A DNA stretch of 64,000 nt, taken from assembly GCF_000428525.1 (NCBI RefSeq), contig NZ_AUAC01000002.1:1116001-1180000 (forward strand), written 5' to 3'. The notes below the pieces were generated by a model, which saw only the letters and a list, made by a program, of their open reading frames with translations, made no database searches and was not told the origin of the DNA. Position 1 is the stretch's first letter; the number at the start of each line of letters is the position of its first letter. Made by a program: the position numbers and the translations under genes. The DNA comes from Hellea balneolensis DSM 19091. Lineage in GTDB: Bacteria > Pseudomonadota > Alphaproteobacteria > Caulobacterales > Maricaulaceae. Positions 8,380 through 16,641 of the stretch are shown here, in pieces.

Positions 8380-8774
8380 ATCACACCTGCCGAAGAGCCA
8401 AAAACTTTACGAGCTAAGATGAGGCCCATCATCAAAGCGCCAATAGAAAGAATAACAGAACCGCCCACATAGCCTAGTAACGCGCCATAGGCTTTCTTCT
8501 CATACATCAACACAGCATCTAAAGAAAAAGCGCTGAAAGTGGTAAATCCGCCCAATAGTCCAACACCTAAAAATAGTCTTAGATTTGTATGGCCGCTGAC
8601 TTTTAAGGCTAACCATCCGGCCAAAATACCCATCAAAAACCCGCCAATTACATTTGCTGCCATCGTTCCATGGGGATAGCCGGGGCCAAAGGCTTTTAGC
8701 GTGCCTACACCCAGCACATGCCGTGCACTTGCCCCCAACGCGCCGCCTAAGGCTACATATAAAATTCCGCTCAT
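8376..8774 (-). CDS. crcB: Fluoride channel CrcB/Fluc
   Basis: A 132-residue four-helix membrane protein. It shows the Fluc motifs: GGALGASARHVLG at the N-terminus, GTMAANVIGGFLMG in helix 2 and GLLGGFTTFSAFSLD in helix 3, which lines the dual pore. Fluc proteins work as antiparallel dimers that let fluoride leave the cell. It heads the six-gene run reaching to the Kef-type antiporter. No fluoride riboswitch consensus is seen upstream. Confidence 0.92.
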   Translation of the reverse strand: MSGILYVALGGALGASARHVLGVGTLKAFGPGYPHGTMAANVIGGFLMGILAGWLALKVSGHTNLRLFLGVGLLGGFTTFSAFSLDAVLMYEKKAYGALLGYVGGSVILSIGALMMGLILARKVFGSSAGVM

Positions 8775-8792
8775 ATAGATGCGTTTACGCCC

Positions 8793-8810
8793 TTGCCCCT
8801 ATAGGGGCAA
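8793..8810. repeat. Perfect 18-bp palindrome upstream of crcB
   Basis: TTGCCCCTATAGGGGCAA reads the same on both strands and is centred 28 bp upstream of the crcB start, between crcB and the DUF1223 gene. As RNA it would form a 7-bp stem with a TATA loop. It could be a transcription factor site or a weak terminator of the DUF1223 transcript; in the crcB direction there is no T-run after it. Confidence 0.55.
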
Positions 8811-8847
8811 TGGCAGTTTTTCTTCTAAATGACTTAGGAATAAGGCC

Positions 8848-9525
8848 TTAAGGGAGGTAAACTGCCGCTGTTATAATCTTGGCTGTTTCATAATCATGGA
8901 ACAGGGCGGCATAGGCTTGGCCCTTTTGCGGCATAATCTTGGTTCTTGAGACACCGCCATTCCAATTTACGGGGGTCACATCAGTTACAACATTTGATAT
9001 TTTTAGAGTCCGCCCGCCATTTTCTCCTCTTTTAACCGGGACAGCCTGCTCGCCCGGCATGTAGGACACGATCACGAGCTTGGCGTTCGCCTCTGCATCC
9101 GCTGTCACGATAAGGCCTTTATCGCCGGATGTTATGAACGCTGTTGGTTTTGTATCCGGAAGGGGCATCGTATTTACATCTTTGCGGGAGTACCGCGGAC
9201 TATGCGCGGACCCGTTTAAGACGATTTGTGGCGTGTACACATTAGCCGCGCCTAGAGCTTTGCCATATTCGCGTTGACGCTGCGTAAACTTCGGATCACC
9301 AAACGTGTCTTTCCAGCCCAAATAATCCCAATAAGTTACGCCGTAACTCAGAACTAACTTATCACCCTCATCAGCAAGCTTACCAACAAATTTATTGGCC
9401 GGTGGACATGAAGAGCATCCTTGCGACGTAAAGAGCTCAACAACAGAATTGGGCTGTGTGCTGTCCCCTGCAAAAGCGGACGTTGTCAGAAACAAGGCAA
9501 AAGGTATCAGGAGTAATTTTTTCAT
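8848..9525 (-). CDS. DUF1223 secreted thioredoxin-like protein
   Basis: A 225-residue exported protein. The first 19 residues (MKKLLLIPFALFLTTSAFA) are a signal peptide with an A-F-A cleavage site. The mature start VVELFTSQGCSSCPPAN is the DUF1223 hallmark, with a CxxC pair in a thioredoxin-like position. YTPQIVLNG follows about 80 residues later, matching the family's cis-proline strand. Likely a periplasmic redox protein; no partner is known. It is separated from crcB by 73 bp containing a palindrome, so it may be its own unit. Confidence 0.82.
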   Translation of the reverse strand: MKKLLLIPFALFLTTSAFAGDSTQPNSVVELFTSQGCSSCPPANKFVGKLADEGDKLVLSYGVTYWDYLGWKDTFGDPKFTQRQREYGKALGAANVYTPQIVLNGSAHSPRYSRKDVNTMPLPDTKPTAFITSGDKGLIVTADAEANAKLVIVSYMPGEQAVPVKRGENGGRTLKISNVVTDVTPVNWNGGVSRTKIMPQKGQAYAALFHDYETAKIITAAVYLP

Positions 9526-9576
9526 GACGCCTCTTTATGACACCAAAGCTGAATAGGCTATAAACACATGCATCAC

Positions 9577-9608
9577 AGTGACGTGAGGCTCTAAAGTGTC
9601 GTGAGGTT
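9577..9608. promoter_or_regulatory. Tandem direct repeat in the DUF1223/PAP2 divergent intergenic region
   Basis: AGTGACGTGAGGCT at 9577-9590 is repeated as AGTGTCGTGAGGTT at 9595-9608 (12 of 14 identical), start-to-start 18 bp. The pair lies between two divergent genes, so it could be a regulator site for either. Function inferred only from position. Confidence 0.35.
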
Positions 9609-9671
9609 AGGCATAAAGTGAATTTTAACGGTGATTTGCTATGTCGCCACTTCGATTATCATTGAGGTTTC

Positions 9672-10781
9672 ATGGCCGACCACATTTCGTCTTCTTTTCT
9701 GCCGCTTGAGAGTAAGCCGCACAGCTTTGCAAGGCTCTTAAGACAACAGCTTCGCACACATGCCTTTTTGATCATGAGCTGCATTATTTATTTTATCATA
9801 GCCGTAATTATAACGACGTCTTTGGGTAAAGACTTTGGGTTTTCCGCTTGGCCGTATCTTGAAATGATATTTGTCTTCATGGTGCCGCTTACCTTCATGG
9901 CCTCACTTATTGCCGTCTTTTTTTATATGGCGATCGTAAAAAAGCCAAAACATTTGACCCGCGCCTTTATCGAATTTTATAGACCTTTGATCCTAAGCCC
10001 TCCGCGCTGGGCCAAAGCGATTCCGGCTATCGGAGTCATGATGCTGGGTTTTATGGCCTTTACTGAAATGAAATCCGTTATTCCGCTTCTCAACCCTTAT
10101 GGATGGGACATCGCCTTTATGGAAATGGACCGCCTCTTGCATTTCGGACAGGACCCTTGGCGGCTTTTACAACCTTTATTTGGCTCAAACGCGCCAACTC
10201 TTATGCTCAATTTTATTTATAATCTGTGGTTCTTTGTCATGTTTGGGTTTTGGCTATGCTCGGGCTGGACGAAATCAGATCAGGGGTGGGAGCGTCAATT
10301 TCTACTCAGTTTCATCTGGTGCTGGATTATTGGCGGCACCGTTTTAGCAACGCTTTTCTCGTCAATGGGACCCGCTTTTTACGATCTCGTCAATGCCCCT
10401 ACAAATCCTTATGCCTCGCAAATGGCATTTCTAGGCAGCATCAATGAAAGTCATGAAGTCTTAGCCTTGGGCGCGCAAGATATGCTACGTGCAGGTTACC
10501 TCAACCCGTCCAATGGCGGCCTGTCAGGCATATCCGCCATGCCAAGCTTGCATAACGCGACTAGCACCCTATTCATGCTCGCGGCTTACCGCATCAATAA
10601 AGGTTTTGGCCATGTGATGATGGCTTTCTTAATCTGTATTATGATCGGCTCTGTACATTTGGCGTGGCACTATGCGGTTGATGCCTATTTAGGTATTCTC
10701 ATCGCGCTGATAATTTGGTTTGTCTCAGGCCGAGCTTTGATGTGGCAGGACAAACTGTTCAAAGTTCAAGAGCCTACATAG
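9672..10781 (+). CDS. PAP2 superfamily membrane phosphatase or phosphotransferase
   Basis: A 369-residue integral membrane protein with about six helices. The PAP2 catalytic signature is split as usual: SAMPSLHNATSTL around residue 291 and SVHLAWHYAVDAYLG around 335, giving the histidines and aspartate of the phosphatase site. The first motif (KxxxxxxRP) is not obvious, as in the PAP2_3/inositol-phosphotransferase-like branch. Likely acts on a lipid phosphate or transfers a phospho-headgroup in the envelope. Its 3' end overlaps the convergent AI-2E-family gene by 8 bp. Confidence 0.82.
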   Translation: MADHISSSFLPLESKPHSFARLLRQQLRTHAFLIMSCIIYFIIAVIITTSLGKDFGFSAWPYLEMIFVFMVPLTFMASLIAVFFYMAIVKKPKHLTRAFIEFYRPLILSPPRWAKAIPAIGVMMLGFMAFTEMKSVIPLLNPYGWDIAFMEMDRLLHFGQDPWRLLQPLFGSNAPTLMLNFIYNLWFFVMFGFWLCSGWTKSDQGWERQFLLSFIWCWIIGGTVLATLFSSMGPAFYDLVNAPTNPYASQMAFLGSINESHEVLALGAQDMLRAGYLNPSNGGLSGISAMPSLHNATSTLFMLAAYRINKGFGHVMMAFLICIMIGSVHLAWHYAVDAYLGILIALIIWFVSGRALMWQDKLFKVQEPT

Positions 10782-11853
10782 ACGGCGTAGCGGCTTTTTT
10801 CTTCTTACCCGTATCATCCATGTCAGGTTGACCATCGGCTGAGAGCAAAACAGCAATCCAGCGTGTTGTCGGGAATTGCGCCAGAATAATCATAATAATC
10901 ACCGTGAGTGGTGCAGAGAGAAAAGCGCCTACGCCGCCCCAAAGGGCATACCAAAGCGTGAGAGACAACACGACCACAAGCGCCGACAGGTTCATACTAT
11001 CGCCCATCATTTTGGGCTGTATCGTATTACCAATGATAAATTGCGCGCCGAATAATCCTCCGGCTAAAATAATGATCGGTGTTAGCGTTTCGAACTGCAC
11101 AAGCCCGAAAGCCACAGGCAAGGCGACGGCGGCTAACCCGCCGACAATCGGAATATAATTTAGTATAAATATAACAAGCGCCCAAAACAGAGCATTCTCT
11201 AAGCCGAGGGCCGCCATAATCGCATAGGAAATCACGGTCTGCATAAGACTGATAATCGTCTGAACGCCGATATATTTTTCGATAGAGGTGCGAATACGCG
11301 CAAAGACTTTCGCGGCTTGTGAACGGCCTGATTTATCAGGGAATAGATCATCCATCTTTTTGGGAAATGACGATTGCGCAGCAAAAAGAAACGCCACGTA
11401 AATTGCGATGGTTGCCAGATTGGACAATACGCCCTGCACAGATCCCGCAAAACCTGCAAGGCCCGACCGCATTTTGTCCTCAAGCTCTAGCGAGGCAATA
11501 AAGCTATCAATGCTGAGATCCTCATTACCAATCAACCCGCCAACCCAATGGAATATTTCATCAAGGCGTTTGCCATATCGCGGCGCTTGGCCAACCACGC
11601 TTTCCGCAGTATCCGCAATGATTAATATAATCCCGACGATAGAGGCCACCACGGTTAAAATTGCCACCGTCAGGGCCAACCAGTAAGGGAATTTGGACGA
11701 CAACCCGTCCATCCACCGCGCAAATGTATCAATGATGAGCCAGATAAATATGGCAAGCGCAAAGGGCGTAATCAAATCCCGCATATAATAAAACGAGGCG
11801 GTAACCGCGATAAATGTGAGCACTAAAAGACAAGAGCGAATTGTTGTATCCAT
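10774..11853 (-). CDS. AI-2E family (PerM-like) transporter
   Basis: A 359-residue membrane protein with hydrophobic segments at the N-terminus (paired helices at about 8-30 and 60-85), a soluble stretch at about 90-135, and four to five helices from 145 to 340. VIFILNYIPIVGGLAAVALP and the late stretch LGAQFIIGNTIQPKMMGDSMNLSAL (split helix and loop) are typical of the UPF0118/AI-2E exporter family. Substrates differ widely within the family and cannot be assigned. A basic tail (GKKKKAATPSM) ends the protein. Convergent with the PAP2 gene. Confidence 0.87.
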   Translation of the reverse strand: MDTTIRSCLLVLTFIAVTASFYYMRDLITPFALAIFIWLIIDTFARWMDGLSSKFPYWLALTVAILTVVASIVGIILIIADTAESVVGQAPRYGKRLDEIFHWVGGLIGNEDLSIDSFIASLELEDKMRSGLAGFAGSVQGVLSNLATIAIYVAFLFAAQSSFPKKMDDLFPDKSGRSQAAKVFARIRTSIEKYIGVQTIISLMQTVISYAIMAALGLENALFWALVIFILNYIPIVGGLAAVALPVAFGLVQFETLTPIIILAGGLFGAQFIIGNTIQPKMMGDSMNLSALVVVLSLTLWYALWGGVGAFLSAPLTVIIMIILAQFPTTRWIAVLLSADGQPDMDDTGKKKKAATPSM

Positions 11854-11953
11854 AGGCGTATATGGCCCCGTTTCGCGCAGCGCGTCAATATTGCATTCAG
11901 GGTCGATAGCTCATAACAAAGCCGAATAGGATGCATGAACTTTCGGAGACCTC

Positions 11954-13513
11954 ATGAGCAACTCAATCTTTGTCGGCACGGACACTGACGGAAAGCAGCA
12001 AGAGCTTTTATTCAAGCTCGCCAACCGGCACGGCCTTATCGCCGGCGCGACCGGAACTGGTAAAACCGTCACGCTTCAAATCTTGACGGAAGGGTTTTCC
12101 AAGGCCGGCATTCCTGTTTTTGCCGCTGACGTGAAGGGCGATCTCTCGGGTCTTAGCCAAGCGGGCTCAGAGGATCATAAGCTCCATGACAAGCTCGTCG
12201 CGCGGGCGCAAAAAATCGGGCTTATCGGCAATGATTATGCAGGTATGCTCGGCAGCGGATATGAGTATGAGGCTATGCCCGCCATATTCTGGGATCTTTA
12301 CGGCAAACAAGGCCACCCCGTTCGTACAACGATTATGGAAATGGGCCCGACCTTATTAGCGAGGCTGATGGATTTGAACGAGACACAAGAAGGCATCCTG
12401 ACCATTGCTTTCGAGCTTGCCGAAGATGAAGAGATGCTGCTGCTCGATATGAAAGACTTAAATGCAGTGCTCAACCACATGTCGGAAAATAAAGAGGAGG
12501 TCAGCCGCGAATACGGCAATGTGACATCTCAATCCGTCGCGGCTATTCGCCGAAGCCTGCTGAAGCTAAAACGCGCCGGTGCAGAAGAGTTTTTCGGCGA
12601 ACCCGCCCTTAAGCTATCTGACCTGATGCGGGTTGATAAAAAGACGGGTAAAGGCATGGTTTCTATCCTTGCGGCGGATGAGCTCATAAACTCACCTGAC
12701 CTCTATTCGACATTTTTGCTTTGGCTGCTCTCAGAACTTTTCGAGGAGCTGCCAGAAGTTGGAAATCCTGATAAGCCAAAAATGGTCTTCTTTTTTGACG
12801 AAGCGCATTTGCTCTTTGATGATGCGCCCAAAGCTCTGGTGGAAAAGATTGAACAGGTCGCACGGCTTATCCGCTCAAAAGGCGTCGGCATCTATTTCGT
12901 CACGCAAAACCCAATGGATATACCCGACAGTGTTTTAGGACAGCTTGGCAACCGTATTCAACACGCCTTGCGCGCCTATACGCCCAAAGAACAAAAAGCC
13001 ATTCGCGCAGCGGCAAGTTCTTTCCGCGAAAATCCAAATCTAGACACAGAAGAAGTCATTACCGATTTGGGAGTGGGTGAAGCGCTTGTCTCGCTCTTGG
13101 ATGAAAAAGGCGTGCCGGGCATTGTGGGTCGCACGCTAATCCGCCCGCCAGCTTCCCGCCTTGGTCCCGCCACAAAAACGGAACGCAAAGCGGTAATGAG
13201 CCATAGCCCTGTAGGCGATATTTACGACACCATGATTGACCGTGAATCCGCCTATGAGATGTTATTCGAGAAAACCGAAAAGATAAAAGAAGAGGCGAAG
13301 AAATCAAAAGAAGCTGATGCCAAAACCGTTAAGAAAAAAACGGCTCCGCGGAAAAAGAAAGCCTCAACATCCTCGCGCCGCAGTTCGGGGCGCCGCCAAA
13401 AAACAGCAACAGATCACATCATGCACGAGGTTAAACTTGTCGGGCGTCAACTCCTACGCAGCCAAGGCCGCAAAATTATACGCGGTATCCTCGGCGGCAT
13501 GATGCGCAGGTAA
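11954..13513 (+). CDS. HerA-like ATPase (DUF853 family)
   Basis: A 519-residue cytoplasmic P-loop ATPase. Walker A is GATGTGKT at residues 31-38 and Walker B is KMVFFFDEAHLLF around 275-287. RLIRSKGVGIYFVTQNP is the sensor-like strand seen in HerA/VirD4-type pumps. The C-terminal 90 residues are Lys/Arg-rich and probably bind nucleic acid. DUF853 proteins are annotated as HerA-like helicases, but no NurA partner is nearby. GGAGACC precedes the ATG. It heads a five-gene plus-strand run, 5 bp before gluQ. Confidence 0.85.
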   Translation: MSNSIFVGTDTDGKQQELLFKLANRHGLIAGATGTGKTVTLQILTEGFSKAGIPVFAADVKGDLSGLSQAGSEDHKLHDKLVARAQKIGLIGNDYAGMLGSGYEYEAMPAIFWDLYGKQGHPVRTTIMEMGPTLLARLMDLNETQEGILTIAFELAEDEEMLLLDMKDLNAVLNHMSENKEEVSREYGNVTSQSVAAIRRSLLKLKRAGAEEFFGEPALKLSDLMRVDKKTGKGMVSILAADELINSPDLYSTFLLWLLSELFEELPEVGNPDKPKMVFFFDEAHLLFDDAPKALVEKIEQVARLIRSKGVGIYFVTQNPMDIPDSVLGQLGNRIQHALRAYTPKEQKAIRAAASSFRENPNLDTEEVITDLGVGEALVSLLDEKGVPGIVGRTLIRPPASRLGPATKTERKAVMSHSPVGDIYDTMIDRESAYEMLFEKTEKIKEEAKKSKEADAKTVKKKTAPRKKKASTSSRRSSGRRQKTATDHIMHEVKLVGRQLLRSQGRKIIRGILGGMMRR

Positions 13514-13518
13514 TAGAC

Positions 13519-14373
13519 ATGCGTACCCGTTTCGCGCCTTCGCCGACGGGACGGCTGCATTTAGGGCATGCGCTCGCCGCAAAAGAGGCCTTTGGCTTTG
13601 CAGCCACGGAAAATGGTCAATGCCTTCTTCGTATTGAAGATATCGACCATACGCGCTGCAAACAGGATTTCAAGCTAGGCATATATCAAGACTTGAACTG
13701 GCTTGGCTTTGATTGGCCTATTCCCGTGCGCGTGCAAAGTCGTCATTACATGGATTATGCAAAGGTCGTTGCCTCGCTCTTGGAGCGGTGCTTGGCCTAT
13801 CCCTGCACGCTCACAAGGAGCAAGTTAAAAGCGGGTCAGCGCTCAGAGCTTGAAAATACACTGCGGCCGTCAGATTATCTTGCGCAGTTTACAGTCGGCG
13901 ACAACACACCCCATCCAAAACCCTCTCTGCCTTATGCTATGCGTTTAAATCTCTCGAAATCTCTAGAGTTGATGAGAGATCACTCACTTGTATTTGATGA
14001 AACAGGCCTTGAGAAAAAAAATAAGGCCATTGATGCAAAATTTGCGTTAAATCTATGGGCTGCATCGGGTCGTCCCGACCCCATCATTGCGCGCAAAGAT
14101 ATAGGCGTGAGCTACCATATCGCCGTGACTCATGATGATCACCTCCAAGGTATTACCCATGTCGTGCGCGGCATGGATTTATTCGAAGAGACCCCGCTTC
14201 ATGTTCTCATCCAGCACCTCATGGGGTGGCCAACACCCATATATCATCACCATGAACTCCTCACCCGTGAGGATGGCGAGAAACTCTCTAAACGGGGCCT
14301 TGATACAAGTCTTCACTCACTTCGCGAAAATGGCCTGACAGCGGCGCAAGTTTTAGCTATGGCAAGCCCATGA
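13519..14373 (+). CDS. gluQ: Glutamyl-Q tRNA(Asp) synthetase
   Basis: A 284-residue truncated GluRS-like protein that attaches glutamate to queuosine-34 of tRNA(Asp). The HIGH-type motif is PSPTGRLHLGH at residues 7-17 and the KMSKS-type motif is EKLSKR near the C-terminus; no anticodon-binding domain follows, which defines GluQRS. LRIEDIDHTR is the conserved Glu-AMP region. The zinc site usual in E. coli GluQRS (CxC…Y…C) is reduced here to a single cysteine in YPCTLTR. The stop overlaps the TRIC gene start by 4 bp. Confidence 0.9.
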   Translation: MRTRFAPSPTGRLHLGHALAAKEAFGFAATENGQCLLRIEDIDHTRCKQDFKLGIYQDLNWLGFDWPIPVRVQSRHYMDYAKVVASLLERCLAYPCTLTRSKLKAGQRSELENTLRPSDYLAQFTVGDNTPHPKPSLPYAMRLNLSKSLELMRDHSLVFDETGLEKKNKAIDAKFALNLWAASGRPDPIIARKDIGVSYHIAVTHDDHLQGITHVVRGMDLFEETPLHVLIQHLMGWPTPIYHHHELLTREDGEKLSKRGLDTSLHSLRENGLTAAQVLAMASP

Positions 14374-14999
14374 CGGGTGAGCTCATATTAAATCTATTTG
14401 ATTGGACGGGCGTTTTTGTCTTTGCGCTTTCGGGCGGGTTAATGGCTGTGCGGCAGAAATTTGATATTCTTGGTATTATCATCATTGCCTGGCTGCCCGC
14501 CATTGGCGGCGGCACCTTACGCGATTTATTATTGGGGCAGCCCGTCTTTTGGCTCGATGACCCTATATCGCTCTCCCTCGCCACCTTAGCCGGATTAGCC
14601 GCGTTTTTTGGGCCGCATTTTTGGGCGCGTATCAAAGCGCTCGTTTGGGTCGATGCCATGGGGCTTGCTCTCTTTGCTGTGGTCGGCGGGTCTAAAGCCG
14701 CGAGCCTTGGCCATGGTTTTATGATTTGTACCCTTATGGGAGCCATGACCGCCACAGCGGGCGGGTTGTTGCGCGACGTGGTCTGTAATGAAGCGCCGCT
14801 ATTACTGCGCGAGGAAATCTATGCCACCGCAGCCATAATCGGCGCAGCCGGTTTTTATATCGCGATATCTTCCGGCCTTTCAGAAGGTGCGTCCCTTACT
14901 ATAGGCGCAATAGCCGCCTTCACCGTGCGAGGGCTGAGTCTGAAATTTAAGCTCAACCTACCCCGCAGTGATTTTAAAAAACAAGGCGGGAAATTATGA
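14370..14999 (+). CDS. TRIC-type (UPF0126) cation channel family protein
   Basis: A 209-residue membrane protein with seven predicted helices in two homologous halves. Each half has the family's glycine-rich kink: AIGGGTLRDLLLG near residue 50 and ATAGGLLRDVVCNEAPLLLREEIYA near 130. Prokaryotic TRIC proteins form trimeric potassium-permeable channels. The gene is embedded by 4-bp overlaps between gluQ and the Rieske oxygenase gene, suggesting coupled translation rather than shared function. Confidence 0.9.
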   Translation: MTGELILNLFDWTGVFVFALSGGLMAVRQKFDILGIIIIAWLPAIGGGTLRDLLLGQPVFWLDDPISLSLATLAGLAAFFGPHFWARIKALVWVDAMGLALFAVVGGSKAASLGHGFMICTLMGAMTATAGGLLRDVVCNEAPLLLREEIYATAAIIGAAGFYIAISSGLSEGASLTIGAIAAFTVRGLSLKFKLNLPRSDFKKQGGKL

Positions 15000-16042
15000 A
15001 ACCTTCCGCCGATTTTGTTTTCGATATTTGGTATTTTGCAGGACTATCACCTGACGTGAAGCGCGGCAAAATGGTGCGCCGCGAAATTGCGGGCGAGCCT
15101 ATCACGCTGGGCCGCCAAGAAAACGGCACTCTTTTCGCTATACGCGATATTTGTCCCCACCGCGCCGCGCCTTTCTCAGAGGGCTGTATCAAAGGCGGAA
15201 CCGTTGAATGTCCCTATCATGGCTGGCGCTTCGGGATAGAGGATGGGGCCTGCAAAGAGATTCCTGCCCTCACCTCTGACCAAGCCATGGAAACGGAAAA
15301 AATTAAAGTCCGAACTTTTCCCGTACGTGAAGAGGATCAGCTGATTTGGGTCTATATCGCCAGCGATAAACGCTTTGTAGGCCCCCCGCCCATTGACCCG
15401 CCGTCTTTTCCTTTTGCGACTAGCAAAGCCACCATGGATGATGACCTCATTCTGAACTGTCATGTGGACCATGCTGTGATAGGCCTGATGGACCCTGCTC
15501 ACGGGCCTTATGTGCACCGGCAGTGGTGGTGGCGGTCGCAAAAATCCATGCATGAAAAAGCGAAGCGCTTTGAACCGCGCGAGCGGGGCTTTGCCATGGC
15601 CGCCCATACGCCATCATCAAACAGTTTTGCCTATAAGCTCCTCGGCGGAAAACCCATCACGGAAATCACCTTTCAGCTCCCCGGCATTCGGACAGAAGAG
15701 ATAAAAGTCGGGAAAAAGACACTGCTTTCTTTCACCGCCGTCACGCCCATAAATGAAAATCACACCCATATTCGGCAGATATTTTTCACCGATATGTGGC
15801 TGATTAAGTTCCTCGCGCCACTCCTAAAACCCTTCGCGCAAAAATTCCTGCGCCAAGACGCCGACATGGTGGACCTCCAACAAATGGGCCTAAAACACGA
15901 CCCGACACTCCTGCTCATCGAAGACTCAGACACCCAAGCCAAATGGTATCACGCGATAAAGCGCGAATGGACGAAGAGTAGAGATGAAGGGCGGGACTTT
16001 AAGAACCCTGTGAAGGTGAAGGTTTTGAAGTGGCGGAGTTAG
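14996..16042 (+). CDS. Rieske [2Fe-2S] aromatic ring-hydroxylating oxygenase alpha-subunit-like protein
   Basis: A 348-residue oxygenase. The Rieske cluster ligands are seen as CPHRAAPFSEG and CPYHGWRF (CxH…CxxH) at residues 56-82. The mononuclear iron motif appears as MDPAHGPYVH (D-x2-H-x4-H) near residue 170. Family enzymes hydroxylate aromatic rings, sterols or alkylamines with electrons from a reductase, none of which is nearby. The substrate is unknown. It overlaps the TRIC gene by 4 bp, which argues for long-standing co-transcription with gluQ. Confidence 0.87.
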   Translation: MKPSADFVFDIWYFAGLSPDVKRGKMVRREIAGEPITLGRQENGTLFAIRDICPHRAAPFSEGCIKGGTVECPYHGWRFGIEDGACKEIPALTSDQAMETEKIKVRTFPVREEDQLIWVYIASDKRFVGPPPIDPPSFPFATSKATMDDDLILNCHVDHAVIGLMDPAHGPYVHRQWWWRSQKSMHEKAKRFEPRERGFAMAAHTPSSNSFAYKLLGGKPITEITFQLPGIRTEEIKVGKKTLLSFTAVTPINENHTHIRQIFFTDMWLIKFLAPLLKPFAQKFLRQDADMVDLQQMGLKHDPTLLLIEDSDTQAKWYHAIKREWTKSRDEGRDFKNPVKVKVLKWRS

Positions 16043-16043
16043 G

Positions 16044-16550
16044 GTGATATTCGACACAATATATAATCGGCTTGATATCTTAACAATATATCGTTCAACG
16101 CTTTTTGTGTTAGTCATTGCCCTCGGAGCTATCTTACTAATTCATACCTTCAAGACAAAATATACAGCTTGGCTCTTTAAGCCTTACATTGGTAGAAAGT
16201 TTGCGCTTAAAAAAGAAGGTATATTATTTTTAGCTTTTTCATTATTTGCATCTTTCCTAATACTCCTGAATATCAATGCTTACCATCATGAGATTACAAA
16301 TGCTTATCAAGATGGATCCGTGGAAGAAGTCTCTGGTCTTGTAAGCAATATATCTATGTATGAAGGTAAAGGCTCTTTTCATATCGGCAATACCCGACTT
16401 AATTATTATAAGCGCGCCGGCACTACTATTCATGGGTTCCGAGACCGCTGCACACCTGAATGCGTTGTGGTAGAAGACAATTATCTGCGCGTGAAACATA
16501 TCGATGGCGAAATAATCCAATTAAGCTTAGGTCGACCTGAACGTACGTGA
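16044..16550 (+). CDS. Membrane-anchored hypothetical protein
   Basis: A 168-residue protein I do not recognise. It begins with GTG one base after the Rieske oxygenase stop codon. Two hydrophobic helices (about 17-36 and 58-77) enclose a short basic loop, then a soluble domain of about 90 residues follows with alternating strands (SGLVSNISMYEGKG, DNYLRVKHIDGEIIQL) and two cysteines in RDRCTPECVVV. The strand pattern suggests a small beta-barrel outside the membrane, but this is only a visual impression. Local sequence is more AT-rich than its operon neighbours. Confidence 0.6.
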   Translation: MIFDTIYNRLDILTIYRSTLFVLVIALGAILLIHTFKTKYTAWLFKPYIGRKFALKKEGILFLAFSLFASFLILLNINAYHHEITNAYQDGSVEEVSGLVSNISMYEGKGSFHIGNTRLNYYKRAGTTIHGFRDRCTPECVVVEDNYLRVKHIDGEIIQLSLGRPERT

Positions 16551-16641
16551 GTTGGCCAAGTAGGCACAATAGAACTTATGAAATCCGGCATGTCACGCGG
16601 CGATGTTTTTAATCCTGCCAATGCCTGATTTTGTATGCGCT

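Noticed and set aside
8775-8847. Fluoride riboswitch upstream of crcB
   Set aside because: I looked for the conserved riboswitch segments in the leader and found only a simple palindrome.
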